The position numbers were made by a program, and so were the translations under genes. A model generated the notes under the pieces. That model ran no database searches. It saw only the letters and a list, made by a program, of their open reading frames with translations, and was not told the DNA's origin. Below, piece by piece: positions 27,201 to 34,428 of a stretch of DNA of 35,009 bases; positions within the stretch are counted from its first letter, which is position 1; every line of letters starts with the position of its first letter. Origin of the DNA: Marinilabiliaceae bacterium (GTDB lineage Bacteria > Bacteroidota > Bacteroidia > Bacteroidales > Marinilabiliaceae); the NCBI GenBank assembly GCA_029933425.1, contig JAOZOF010000001.1, positions 1-35,009 of the forward strand, given 5' to 3'.

Positions 27201-28822
27201 TCTGCATCGCCCCAAAACAGCAACCCTCTGTGACTGTACATTATTGTACAATTCTCAACAATACTGTTACTGCCCACTTTTATAGCATAATAACCGGAAC
27301 TTGTAGATCGTCCTGCATAAAGGATCTTCCAGTATTTCAGATGAGAAGCTCCCGGATCGTTAAGATAAATACTTCCTGTACTGGTATGCGATATAGAACT
27401 TGTTGTTCCGTCGTTATATGTATCAGCAGGATTGCCGTAATTATCATCATTGATATGGGTAAATACGATGGGATCGGTTTCTGTTCCTATTCCTTCAAGT
27501 TTACCATACGAATATATATAGTTACTTGTGGCCGTACTCTTTATCACAATACCAGGATCAACTGTAAGAGAAGCAGTATCTGCAATTGTGACCACTCCAT
27601 TAAGAGCATATGTAATGTTATCGTAACCGTTGAATGAAACCTGTTTGAGGTGTGAATCCGTATAAACAGTTGAAGCAAAAAGACCGATCGCCCTTCCCTC
27701 CTGTTCGTTAAATGCTATATCACAATTATTGAATGACGGCTCAGATGTTGCATCGATATTAATATTTTTCAGCGTGTGAGAAACCCGTGTTGATTGACCG
27801 AAGTAACAATTATTGAACACGGGCAGACTTCGGCCTGATATTTTCAGATTGTAATGATTATTTCTGAATACGCAATTCGAAAATACAGGAGAACTTTTTT
27901 CGATGTAAAGAGTATTGTCCCCGTCATCATAATAGATCCTTGAAACGTTGGAAAAGAGTGTGTAATTAAAGATACAAGCTGTGTCAACGGCAGAATCGTA
28001 TATCCTTAATCCTCTCCAGTAATCGTTACCCGGAGCATTCGAGAATTTAACACTGTCAGCAGCTGTTCCGTTCGATTTTATTTTACCATAAACGTTGATA
28101 TATGCATTCGTATTTCCCAAAAGCTCTACTCCGGCATCTATCAGTAAAGCCCCTGCCGAGTTGACTCTAAGCTCAGAATCGTAGTAGTAAGGAATGCCTG
28201 GATCAGGAAGCGGGAAGACAGAATTAACATCCCTGAAATTAATGAAAACATAATCATTGGTATTGCCTGTAAGATCAACCCCTGCACCAACACTCCAACT
28301 GCCATCGCCTCTGAAATAAACGGGATACGGGCAATTTTGGATCGTTGTTTGCTCAATATCAACTGTTCCCGCAGTATAAATATCAAGCCCTCTGCTGCTG
28401 AAATGATGTAACAAACAGTTATTTGTCATTGTCAGATCACCCATCCTGACATACAGTGCTTGTGCATATTCTACTGTTGTTCCGTTCAAAACTACTGTTC
28501 CGTTTAAAGAACCATATTCATATCCCACATAAATACCTTGCCAGAAACCGGGTGTTGTACTGCCATTAGCTGTTAATGTTGCTCCTGTGGCATTCAATGT
28601 TCCGTATACAACAATGTATGTTCCGGAGTTGAACTGAACTACGGTTCCCGTTTCAATGGTAAGTGTAACTCCATCGTTGACAGTAATATTTCCTGTTACT
28701 GTGTATGGACTGCCTGATGCTGTCCATGTAGCATTGTTAGCTATCGTCCCGCTAACATTAGTTTGTGCTATCGATGTAAGAGAAAAGACAGCAGTAATCA
28801 ATAAAAGTAAAAGATTTTTCAT
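24275..28822 (-). CDS. T9SS-exported beta-helix protein with dockerin-like pair and cohesin-like domain
   Basis: This 1515-residue protein has a signal peptide (1 to about 19, ending TSIAQ). About 1180 residues of right-handed parallel beta-helix follow, with many repeats of the kind 'FNNC', 'VENCTI', 'ITDCTF'. At about 1209-1275 there are two EF-hand-like motifs, GDVSLNGEVMPYDASLVLQ and ADVSFNGSVTSFDASLILQ. They have the D1-x-3-x-N5-(G)-x6-D12 spacing of type I dockerins. A cohesin-like beta-sandwich (about 1285-1420) and a T9SS type A sorting domain ending RKVVVK complete it. It is the first gene of the operon, 10 bp before the scaffold-like gene. Beta-helix proteins of this form bind or cleave polysaccharide; no catalytic set is evident here. 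Calcium binding by the dockerin is inferred. Confidence 0.86.
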   Translation of the reverse strand: MKNLLLLLITAVFSLTSIAQTNVSGTIANNATWTASGSPYTVTGNITVNDGVTLTIETGTVVQFNSGTYIVVYGTLNATGATLTANGSTTPGFWQGIYVGYEYGSLNGTVVLNGTTVEYAQALYVRMGDLTMTNNCLLHHFSSRGLDIYTAGTVDIEQTTIQNCPYPVYFRGDGSWSVGAGVDLTGNTNDYVFINFRDVNSVFPLPDPGIPYYYDSELRVNSAGALLIDAGVELLGNTNAYINVYGKIKSNGTAADSVKFSNAPGNDYWRGLRIYDSAVDTACIFNYTLFSNVSRIYYDDGDNTLYIEKSSPVFSNCVFRNNHYNLKISGRSLPVFNNCYFGQSTRVSHTLKNINIDATSEPSFNNCDIAFNEQEGRAIGLFASTVYTDSHLKQVSFNGYDNITYALNGVVTIADTASLTVDPGIVIKSTATSNYIYSYGKLEGIGTETDPIVFTHINDDNYGNPADTYNDGTTSSISHTSTGSIYLNDPGASHLKYWKILYAGRSTSSGYYAIKVGSNSIVENCTIMYSHRGLLFWGDAEVLNNTFENIDWYPVARYFNDGSPVLIGNTISNVGYNGILVHGFAPGDYSIGGLDFAGNTNVAYIIQDENRDIPEGANVTILPGTVFKFNGYWSSRLTVKGGLKAEGTATKKIIFTSIYDNSVAGNTNFSSGVDPVSNKFTKLTFANSSNDTFNSLKNVEVRYMHEAVLFDNCNAAVDSTIINFSDNYGISMYGNAAPSITNSQFNNIQYSPLYMDMFADPSFSGNSMANVGYAAITIRPGTISGTVPVRNFAGYDKITYILDGNLRVDAELTIPAGVTFKASADRYIDVYGKLTVNGTETEPVVFTSLTDDAYGNPNDTQANGATSVSVNGPRIVFRGTSDDNSVVNNTIFRYSYYHGLRAIDASPTVSHCTFQHNRYDGIVISGSSAPVITDCTFDNVPFPLTIAPPAFPSSMSGNTLSGSTAKAIQIYDNVTLTEDATLAKHDFAGITNIPYVFYHYTIGTSAVLTIEPGVICKFKQGGYLTVRKGLIANGGSSVDSTIVFTSDRDDFYGGDTYGDGDANVANDRWWRGIFFSGESIDDECLLDNCVVKNATYYYSSNVHSYNKGAVTLDNSSPTITNTRFEEDRWGILARNTSLPVINSCDFIGIDPSTGYGVWNETGTVTVVAENCWWDDDTGPYNATSNPSGEGVRVSNNVDFDPWITQPSQPVMGDVSLNGEVMPYDASLVLQSSVGNITLTSVQQEVADVSFNGSVTSFDASLILQYTIGLITGFEPAGGTAQLKSADVVPEVSVSVPYDRLEPETARFEIEVDLTTGESVKSMDIGIATDPQHLKFIELNTGDIPSDIMTVTGYDETTGLVKISVASAYDLELNGNSILLTFDIIDASIPESKVELVNLVANETPDTDDDFTVFVGSNQVATDVGNLSDSDGIKVYTSGGKCYAEIESEAAQSKLIISVYDITGRKTNEIIYSNVPAGHQRFTFMPEASGTGRSSGMYIITVRGDDFAVTRKVVVK

Positions 28823-29080
28823 GAGATTGGTTTTTTAGTTATTAACACATGTTTCTGTCTAATTCGTATCAATCCTATTGAATCAAAATCCCTCAGAAGT
28901 GATATAGAATGGTTTTCTAACTAAATTACCATAATTAAAGGAAATTGTCAATTAAAACAGTATGGTTTTTGACAGATATGAAATAATATTAGATTAAAAC
29001 AACCAACCATAAAACAAGTGGTAAACAGTTAGTTAAATTCAATATTCATTCAACAACTTAAGGTTTCAGACAAAAAATAC
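28823..29080. other. AT-rich upstream region of the giant operon
   Basis: No ORF with coding character was found on either strand. The region is AT-rich and must hold the promoter of the leftward giant-protein operon. I found no exact TAnnTTTG element on the minus strand. The right end merges into the regulator remnant. Confidence 0.5.
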
Positions 29081-29262
29081 GGATAACGGCAAGTGAAGAA
29101 AAGCAACAGCCTGCATAACAATTCAGCAGTTAACACTTCTGCACCGGTAAGATCAACAATAAAATTTCCCCCGACAGCGTGAAAACCACAAGACATGTAC
29201 TAAGAACTAAACTTGGGTTGGGAAAAAATGAGAATATTTATGAGTTCCTGAACAATATCTAA
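29081..29262 (+). pseudogene. Remnant of a TPR/LuxR-like regulator (C-terminal end only)
   Basis: The + strand from 29170 reads PDSVKTTRHVLRTKLGLGKN and continues to a TAA at 29260-29262. Over the last 30 codons, 24 residues are identical to the C-terminus of the intact regulator at 9273-11015. Upstream, ATAACGGCAAGTGAAGAA (29083-29100) matches the intact gene at about 10723-10740, and INNKIS resembles its INNKIT. In-frame stops (for example TAA at 29131) and missing segments break the frame, and part of the helix-turn-helix is gone. No start or TPR region survives. It lies divergent from the giant operon, the same geometry the intact copy has with the FISUMP operon. Its stop is 6 bp from the end of the convergent hydrolase gene. 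Confidence 0.8.
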
Positions 29263-29268
29263 CAGACC

Positions 29269-30033
29269 TTATAGAACGATCTCCAACCCGTCGTACCCCA
29301 GCTCCATACCTGCAGGTAAAGTTTTGTTCACTTCGCTGTGCAGTCCTATCTGATGGCTCATGTGGGTAAAAATACCTCTTTCAGGATTGATCCGCCGCAT
29401 AACTTCAACAGCCTGTTCGAGATTGAAATGGGAGATATGAGGCTCAACTCTTAAAGCATTAAGTACAAAGACCTTTACCCCTTTAAGTTTCTCAAATGTC
29501 TCCTGCGGAATAAAATTGGTATCGGTAATGTAGGCAAAATCACCTGTACGAAAACCGAGAACAGGCAGTTGGTGATGCAGGGTTCTCAGAGGGGTAAACT
29601 CCATATCTCTAACATAAAAGTTATCATGTTCATTTATTTCTATCATCTCGATAGAAGGCAGACCCGGGAATTTTCTGTCGCCTAATGCATAGTCCAATTC
29701 CTGTTCAACCCGGTTCAGAACCAGCCTTTCAGCAAAGACATCCATCGGACTTTTCCTAATCCGGTTAAAAGCCCTTATATCGTCCAACCCGGCAAGATGG
29801 TCGTAATGTTCATGAGTGATCAGAACGCCATCAAGGTTCCTCACTCCGGCCCTCAGCATCTGATACCTGAAATCAGGACCTGTATCTATCACCACCGAAG
29901 TGCCGTTATGTTCTATCAGAACCGATGAGCGCAAACGCTTGTCCTTTTTATCTTTTGACCAGCACACAATGCAATCGCATCCTATCATAGGAACGCCCTG
30001 AGAGGTACCGGTACCGAGAAGTGTTATTTTCAC
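29269..30033 (-). CDS. MBL-fold metallohydrolase, PhnP-like
   Basis: A metallo-beta-lactamase-fold enzyme of about 254 residues. The N-terminal LLGTGTSQGVPMIGCDC and the following C-VC are typical of PhnP-like proteins. THEHYDHLAG (near 75) is the HxHxDH zinc motif, TDTNF near 170 supplies a metal Asp, and HMSHQIGLH near 230 gives the last His. PhnP enzymes are cyclic phosphodiesterases; Bacteroidota homologues are usually cytoplasmic and of uncertain substrate, so I give no symbol. No ATG fits. The frame opens after a TAA at 30049-30051, leaving TTG at 30042 or GTG at 30033. I prefer GTG because it gives the usual M-K-I-T-L-L-G-T-G start. It has no signal peptide, unlike almost all its neighbours, and seems a stand-alone housekeeping gene. 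Confidence 0.88.
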   Translation of the reverse strand: MKITLLGTGTSQGVPMIGCDCIVCWSKDKKDKRLRSSVLIEHNGTSVVIDTGPDFRYQMLRAGVRNLDGVLITHEHYDHLAGLDDIRAFNRIRKSPMDVFAERLVLNRVEQELDYALGDRKFPGLPSIEMIEINEHDNFYVRDMEFTPLRTLHHQLPVLGFRTGDFAYITDTNFIPQETFEKLKGVKVFVLNALRVEPHISHFNLEQAVEVMRRINPERGIFTHMSHQIGLHSEVNKTLPAGMELGYDGLEIVL

Positions 30034-30059
30034 CTGTTTCAAGTTCTGTTAAACGGAAA

Positions 30060-30067
30060 CAAATATA
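30060..30067 (-). promoter_or_regulatory. Candidate -7 element for the MBL-fold gene
   Basis: On the minus strand this reads TATATTTG, an exact match to the Bacteroidota TAnnTTTG -7 element. It lies 27-34 nt before the GTG start. No clear TTTG -33 element was found at the expected distance. Confidence 0.4.
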
Positions 30068-30104
30068 ACTGTTTTGATGTAAATGGGATATTACGGTAAG
30101 CGTA

Positions 30105-30144
30105 AATTAAAAAAGCCCACAAACGCTAAAACATTGCGGGCTTT
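30105..30144 (-). terminator. Intrinsic terminator after the small secreted-protein gene
   Basis: Arms 30112-30122 (AAAGCCCACAA) and 30134-30144 (TTGCGGGCTTT) pair with one mismatch around an 11-nt loop. On the minus strand the stem is followed by a T-rich stretch. It lies 35 bp after the stop at 30179. Confidence 0.75.
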
Positions 30145-30178
30145 AATAATAGCAATCAAGTGAGAGGCATAATTTAAA

Positions 30179-30676
30179 TTATCTTTTACATGCAAATGCA
30201 TTTTCATAATCTTTAATTAATAAGGGATAATAACAAGCAATCAAACCAAGGCAATCTCTTTTATCGGGATCAGAGCATGTCAGGATCTTTTGATGAAAGT
30301 ATTCACCGTTATTAAGGTTATCGATGGAATTAGTAATTCCTGCTTTTACATATTCTTTATCTAACTTCTTAGCTCCAAAATGATACAATTGACAAGTATA
30401 TTGGAGGTTAAGATCATCACCAAGAACAATGTAGTTTTTAGTTTTACTTTTTTTGTTTATATCCACAGCAACACGAATAACCTTATCAGAATTCTGATAA
30501 GTAATAATATAAGTAGGCAGGGCAACTCCGTTTATTTCAACAAAATCGGATGTTTTTTCAATAACAAATTTTCCTAAGGGGCCCTGTGTATCACCTTTAC
30601 TGACAACATTCTTTTCTGCCAGCATTGTAAAACCTGTAAAGACACTTAATAGTGCTAATAATAATAACTTTTTCAT
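30179..30676 (-). CDS. Small secreted protein of unknown function
   Basis: A 165-residue product with a clear signal peptide (MKKLLLLALLSVFTGFTMLA, cleavage near residue 20). The mature part of about 145 residues is beta-rich at first (KFVIEKTSDFVEINGV, IITYQNSDKVIRVAVD), then more helical near the end. It has five cysteines in the second half (YTCQLY, ILTCSD, RDCLGLIACYY, FACKR), which could form disulfides after export. I do not recognise a family. It has its own terminator and a wide upstream gap, so it is probably monocistronic. A diverged copy of the CGGAC-type element described at 33767 may lie about 130 bp upstream. Confidence 0.7.
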   Translation of the reverse strand: MKKLLLLALLSVFTGFTMLAEKNVVSKGDTQGPLGKFVIEKTSDFVEINGVALPTYIITYQNSDKVIRVAVDINKKSKTKNYIVLGDDLNLQYTCQLYHFGAKKLDKEYVKAGITNSIDNLNNGEYFHQKILTCSDPDKRDCLGLIACYYPLLIKDYENAFACKR

Positions 30677-31019
30677 GGCTCTAAATTTTAATTGATCATA
30701 CCTCGTTCACTCAATTACTATTAACACACAAATAAAGCATAACATCATTCATTTTTTATCTTGATTTCAATGCAAGTTACGACACAAAATGAAGTTATAT
30801 TTTGTTCTGAATCCCAAAACTTTTGTTGTATGTACAAAATTTCAATAGCTGACAGGGAATTAGACTTATTATTACACTTCCAACGACAGATTCAACAAAC
30901 AAAATAAAAACCCGCCAATCAAAAATATCCGGCGGGTCTTACATAGGTGTTTACTATAAAAGTGGCATAGTAAAAAGCGATACTCCTGAATTATACAGTA
31001 ATAAATAGTAATTGAATGA
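30677..31019. other. Intergenic region with terminator and a weak copy of the CGGAC-type element
   Basis: No convincing gene. It holds the terminator at 30905-30937. At about 30800-30835 a stretch resembles the element at 33760-33793 (shared ATTTTGTT, TGA-TCC, TTTTGTT) but has lost both CGGAC cores. The remainder is AT-rich and presumably carries the leftward promoter for 30676. Confidence 0.5.
30905..30937 (-). terminator. Intrinsic terminator after the 181-aa lipoprotein gene
   Basis: Perfect 7-bp GC-rich arms ACCCGCC (30910-30916) and GGCGGGT (30931-30937) with a 14-nt loop. On the minus strand a T-rich run follows. It lies 83 bp after the stop at 31020. Confidence 0.8.
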
Positions 31020-31565
31020 TCATTTAACAATATAACCTTCAGAGTAATAGATATCTCCTTTCGAAAGGTCCATTGTGTATGTCCAATGCCCAACCATGCC
31101 TTCCACATTGCCCGATACTCCTGTTCCACATGCCTCACCCTTGATTATTCCCTCAGAAAAAGTGCCTGTTTCCGGGTCAAAGACACCTCCAGTTAACGTT
31201 GCTTTCCATATCAGTTCCCATTTTCCGAGAACAGGGTCGCCTTCTTTTTTAACACCCACATTTATAACTGCGGTTCCCCAAGAGTCTGCGCTGCTGAAGT
31301 CAGCCTCCATTATGCGGTTGCTATACCAGAAAGATTGTCCTGTAACCTGAGCAATACTTGTCGAATCATACCATTCGTCACTTGTGCCAGTAACCAGTAT
31401 CTTACCACTTTCTAATACGTCTACTGTACCCGGACTGATTTCTTTTACCATTGTACATGTGCCCGTAAATTCTGTTTTTTGCGGAGTTGTGCCTTCTTCA
31501 TTTTTACATCCGAATGAGACGAATATTATTGTCAGAACCAAAAACAATAAGTTTGTCCTTTTCAT
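31020..31565 (-). CDS. Small lipoprotein of unknown function
   Basis: A 181-residue product. The N-terminus MKRTNLLFLVLTIIFVSFGC ends in a lipobox with Cys at 20, so it should be acylated and held at a membrane. The mature domain is rich in Gly, Thr and Trp with alternating beta pattern (TGTCTMVKE, GKILVTGTSDEWYD, GKWELIWKATLTGG, GHWTYTMDLSKG). This suggests a single small beta-barrel or sandwich, perhaps lipocalin- or avidin-like in shape; that is inference only. No catalytic motif is seen. It sits between its own terminator and a short upstream gap. Confidence 0.72.
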   Translation of the reverse strand: MKRTNLLFLVLTIIFVSFGCKNEEGTTPQKTEFTGTCTMVKEISPGTVDVLESGKILVTGTSDEWYDSTSIAQVTGQSFWYSNRIMEADFSSADSWGTAVINVGVKKEGDPVLGKWELIWKATLTGGVFDPETGTFSEGIIKGEACGTGVSGNVEGMVGHWTYTMDLSKGDIYYSEGYIVK

Positions 31566-31602
31566 GATTTTGTCCTTTTCTTAGTTTATAATTAAGTCAT
31601 TG

Positions 31603-31617
31603 ATAGAATCATTCTAT
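31603..31617. promoter_or_regulatory. 15-nt palindrome upstream of the lipoprotein gene
   Basis: ATAGAAT, a central C, and ATTCTAT form a perfect palindrome. It lies 38 bp before ATG 31565 and 15 bp after the stop at 31632. It could be an operator; it is AT-rich and short, so chance cannot be excluded. Confidence 0.3.
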
Positions 31618-31631
31618 ATTTTTAAATTTCA

Positions 31632-31877
31632 TTATTTGCAAACGGTTTTACCTATTATAAACTCTCTTGTGTAATAGTTGTAAGAAAGTATGCCAATGTA
31701 ATGATTTCCCATATCCCTGATAAGGTTATAGTGCCAGACTAAAATTCCGGCAACCCGCTTCCAATACCCCATGGATTCAACCCAATACTGTTCAGTATGG
31801 TTTTTCTGTGCTGTTACATGAGTCAATGTAATACCCCAAAAGAAGCATATTCCGATAAAAAAACTTTTTGTTTTCAT
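31632..31877 (-). CDS. Very small secreted protein
   Basis: An 81-residue ORF with a convincing signal peptide (MKTKSFFIGICFFWGITLTH, cleavage near VTAQ). This leaves a mature peptide of about 57 residues rich in Tyr, Trp and His (EQYWVESMGYWKRV, HYIGILSYNYY). I recognise no family. The signal peptide and the position in an otherwise leftward run support a real gene. The next gene downstream starts 66 bp away, so the two may be co-transcribed. It could also be a truncated relative of a larger protein. Confidence 0.55.
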   Translation of the reverse strand: MKTKSFFIGICFFWGITLTHVTAQKNHTEQYWVESMGYWKRVAGILVWHYNLIRDMGNHYIGILSYNYYTREFIIGKTVCK

Positions 31878-31967
31878 ACCAATAATTTTTTTGTCTTTAA
31901 CAGGGTTTATAAAATCACAAGTATTGAGTAAAAAGTTTTCAATATTTCAATCTTTAAAATATTGCTT

Positions 31968-32009
31968 AATAAAAACAGCATCAGCCCACTTGCAGAGCTG
32001 ATACTGTTT
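31968..32009 (-). terminator. Intrinsic terminator after the alpha/beta hydrolase lipoprotein gene
   Basis: Arms 31973-31985 (AAACAGCATCAGC) and 31997-32009 (GCTGATACTGTTT) pair with one mismatch around an 11-nt loop. On the minus strand the stem runs into T residues. It lies 24 bp after the stop at 32034. Confidence 0.8.
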
Positions 32010-32033
32010 TGTTTAGTTTTGTTTATAGAGTCA

Positions 32034-33710
32034 TTACCATCCCCATCTTCTTTTTCGTTTGGAGTGGTCGATAAGCCAATCTTCCAGTACAGCCCAAACC
32101 ATCAGGTCGGCATCGTAGGCCATCCACAGGTCGGCGTGGCCGAAATCTTCAGGGGGATCAACACCCTTTGTGGCTACATAATCAGTAATATCAGTACTTG
32201 CCGTAAGGGTGGAAGCGTAAGAAGTGTTACTTTCGGAGGCACCGGCTTTAATATTCAGAATAGGAACAGATATCCTATCCAGGTAGTCATCAAAGCTTAC
32301 ATCCTCTTCGTTGCAGCCACAGGCATTCCCCTCATAAAATGTTTGAAGCGGCATATACGGGGCAAGTTTGACACCAAGATTAACAAACCTTATAGAATCA
32401 GAGTAGAAGAATTCATTGAAATTGCCTCCGAAAAAGTGCCATCCGGCTGAATGGTCGGTACCTGCAGCCATTAACGCCTGCATGTTCGTTAATCCATAAT
32501 CGCTGAATGGCGGTATTGGTGAGATTTCATCGGGTAGTGTCAATGCCAGATTCGACATATAAATAAAGCCGACTCCCCAATCGCTGTAATACACGCCTGC
32601 ATCCAGTCCTGCTTTAATGTCTACTGCCTGGCTGCATTCGCCCTGTCTGTATGCTTCATCCTCCGGGCCATATTTAAATGAAGCATCCACCGGAATAAGC
32701 CCTTTGACATCACGACAGAACCGGTGTTGTTGGGTTTCGCGGCTTGCAGCGCCATAAGCAATGTAAACTCCGTAACTGAATCCCAGCAGGTTCATACGGC
32801 AAAAGCCCTGCCGGGTAAGTCCGCGTATCAACCTGGCAATGGACATAGCTTTGAGTGTATGATCGATATCTTTTTCCACTCCCCAGCCTTTCATAAAGGA
32901 AAAATCGGTGGTTTCCATGGGTACCATGTTCCAGGCGAGGTCAATTCCCCAAACATCGATATTATTTGCCGCAAGATAAAACGGTGCTGATGTTTTTTTA
33001 TTAATTACTTCTGCGCCGGCTGTAAGAAATATGTCATCAAAATCCTGTATGGCACCATGAACCATGAAGACATCACCTTTGGTGCGAACAGGCTTGTATT
33101 TACGATTTTCACGCACAACGCGGTGAATGCGTACCAAGTCGAACACACCGTTGCCCATAACCACTTCAAATTCGTAGTGGGCAATTCCGCTGCCAAGGTC
33201 TTCTCTTGTCCATTTTTTAAGATGAATTATGTTTCTTCTCTTTTTTGAAGATTTAAGTTCGCTGTTTTCAGGTAGCTTACGGTCAAAACCTTTCAATTGA
33301 ATATTTTCAAATCTTACATTTTCACCGGTAATACTAATAATTCTGCCTCCCGGATTTTCAAACAATACCGGTTCCCCAAGTTCACTTTTCAAACCGATAA
33401 GTTGAATATCAGATTTGCTGATAGTTAGTCCCTCCTTATATACACCGTATTCGATATAGACAGCACTGCCCGGCTCTGCCGCATCAATAGCAGCCTGAAT
33501 GGATTCATCCTCCTGTACAAGAATCATCTCCCTATTCAGATCTATCTGTTCAAGAATATCGTACCAGGGTATTAAAGCCTCTGTTTTGGCTGTATCCGGA
33601 GATACTGGATCTTCCATAACGGAATCATAACATCCCGAAATAAACATTAGCATCAATGTTAAAAAAAATGCTGCCAAGTAATTTTGATGAAATAATTTTA
33701 CTTTTTTCAT
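32034..33710 (-). CDS. Lipoprotein joining a short beta-helix-like segment to an alpha/beta hydrolase
   Basis: This 558-residue protein begins with a lipoprotein signal (FLTLMLMFISGC, Cys at 27). Residues of about 58-130 resemble the start of a pectate-lyase-type beta-helix (SIQAAIDAAEPGSAVYIEYG, YKEGLTI, GRIISITG, NVRFENIQLKG), too short for a full fold. From about 170 there is an alpha/beta hydrolase: VFMVHGA, the nucleophile elbow LLGFSYGVY with Ser near 310, and FGHADLW near 525 giving the likely catalytic His. This core resembles lipase or prolyl-peptidase-like enzymes; the substrate is unknown, and an ester of an extracellular polymer is a guess. It has its own terminator. A CGGAC-N16-CGGAC direct repeat lies 57 bp upstream of the ATG. 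Confidence 0.82.
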   Translation of the reverse strand: MKKVKLFHQNYLAAFFLTLMLMFISGCYDSVMEDPVSPDTAKTEALIPWYDILEQIDLNREMILVQEDESIQAAIDAAEPGSAVYIEYGVYKEGLTISKSDIQLIGLKSELGEPVLFENPGGRIISITGENVRFENIQLKGFDRKLPENSELKSSKKRRNIIHLKKWTREDLGSGIAHYEFEVVMGNGVFDLVRIHRVVRENRKYKPVRTKGDVFMVHGAIQDFDDIFLTAGAEVINKKTSAPFYLAANNIDVWGIDLAWNMVPMETTDFSFMKGWGVEKDIDHTLKAMSIARLIRGLTRQGFCRMNLLGFSYGVYIAYGAASRETQQHRFCRDVKGLIPVDASFKYGPEDEAYRQGECSQAVDIKAGLDAGVYYSDWGVGFIYMSNLALTLPDEISPIPPFSDYGLTNMQALMAAGTDHSAGWHFFGGNFNEFFYSDSIRFVNLGVKLAPYMPLQTFYEGNACGCNEEDVSFDDYLDRISVPILNIKAGASESNTSYASTLTASTDITDYVATKGVDPPEDFGHADLWMAYDADLMVWAVLEDWLIDHSKRKRRWGW

Positions 33711-33766
33711 AGTACATTTATTTATAATACAAGTTAAAGTGCTATGTTGAATATGATTTTGTTTTG

Positions 33767-33793
33767 AGTCCGGAAGGTTTTGTTATTAGTCCG
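33767..33793 (-). promoter_or_regulatory. CGGAC-N16-CGGAC direct repeat upstream of the hydrolase gene
   Basis: On the minus strand two CGGAC cores start 21 bp apart, two helical turns, the second within TTCCGGACT. The intervening 16 bp contain CAAAAC. The same arrangement occurs at 34429-34459. It lies 57 bp before the start codon, a good operator position for an AraC-family protein. Confidence 0.6.
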
Positions 33794-33943
33794 CGAATAG
33801 ACTGGATTGCACAGGTCGTACAGCCTTTCAATAAAATATTAAGGAATACAATCCTTGCTTTCCGGTGATAAGCTCGACTTGAAGGTTATTTTATTAGTGG
33901 CCGGTGAAAATGGGGGATACCTGATCAGATCACTACTCAAATT

Positions 33944-34309
33944 TTATTCATTCATTACTTTTGCATTTTTACTAATTGCCCAAATCACAATAAATAATAT
34001 GGCAGTAGCCGGATAAATATAAAGCAAGGAAAATTGCCATATAGACGGATTTACTATACCCAACACAATAAAAGCAGCCAATGCAATAATACCTCCCGTT
34101 AATTCCCATTTCCATGCAAGTCCAAGGCCTGTCATACTTATTCCCATCAATAATAATTGAATAATACTATTAATGCTCATCGGTTCTGCATTCCCTGATT
34201 CAGGTTTGAAAAAAGTTTCACCTATAAACATGAACAAGAAAAATACAATGAAGAGTCCGCTTAACACCCGAAGTGTCCATCGAATAATTTTGATTAATTT
34301 GGTTTCCAT
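33944..34309 (-). CDS. Small integral membrane protein
   Basis: I start at ATG 34309 (121 residues, METKLIKIIRW); the ORF is open to an ATG at 34387, but those 26 extra residues are polar and look non-native. Four hydrophobic segments are visible: about LSGLFIVFFLFMFIG, then INSIIQLLLMGISM, GGIIALAAFIVLGIV, and IYPATAILFIVIWAI. The motif AWKWELTGG in a loop is typical of a widespread family of small Bacteroidota membrane proteins of unknown function (I recall it as a DUF family but cannot fix the number). A copy of the CGGAC repeat lies 120 bp upstream. Its gene is between the hydrolase lipoprotein and the two-component regulator, all on the same strand. No enzymatic motif is seen. Confidence 0.72.
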   Translation of the reverse strand: METKLIKIIRWTLRVLSGLFIVFFLFMFIGETFFKPESGNAEPMSINSIIQLLLMGISMTGLGLAWKWELTGGIIALAAFIVLGIVNPSIWQFSLLYIYPATAILFIVIWAISKNAKVMNE

Positions 34310-34428
34310 TTTTCCAGTTATTTGAGTTATTTTATTACTTCTGATATTTATCTGGTAATTACATTTCTTCTTAATGATAATTTGCAATTCAAAAGTTAAT
34401 AAATAAGCACAAAAACAGTTTGATTCGT

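Noticed and set aside
30872-31138. 88-residue minus-strand ORF overlapping the end of the lipoprotein gene
   Set aside because: Its frame crosses the terminator at 30905-30937 and the real gene at 31020-31565; no signal peptide or domain.
31911-31950. Fourth copy of the CGGAC-type element upstream of 31877
   Set aside because: Only a TTGAGT and GTTTT similarity is seen; neither CGGAC core is present, so it is not distinguishable from chance.
33841-33856. Terminator for the small membrane-protein gene
   Set aside because: Arms of only 5 bp (AAGGA/TCCTT) almost 90 bp past the stop; too weak to call.
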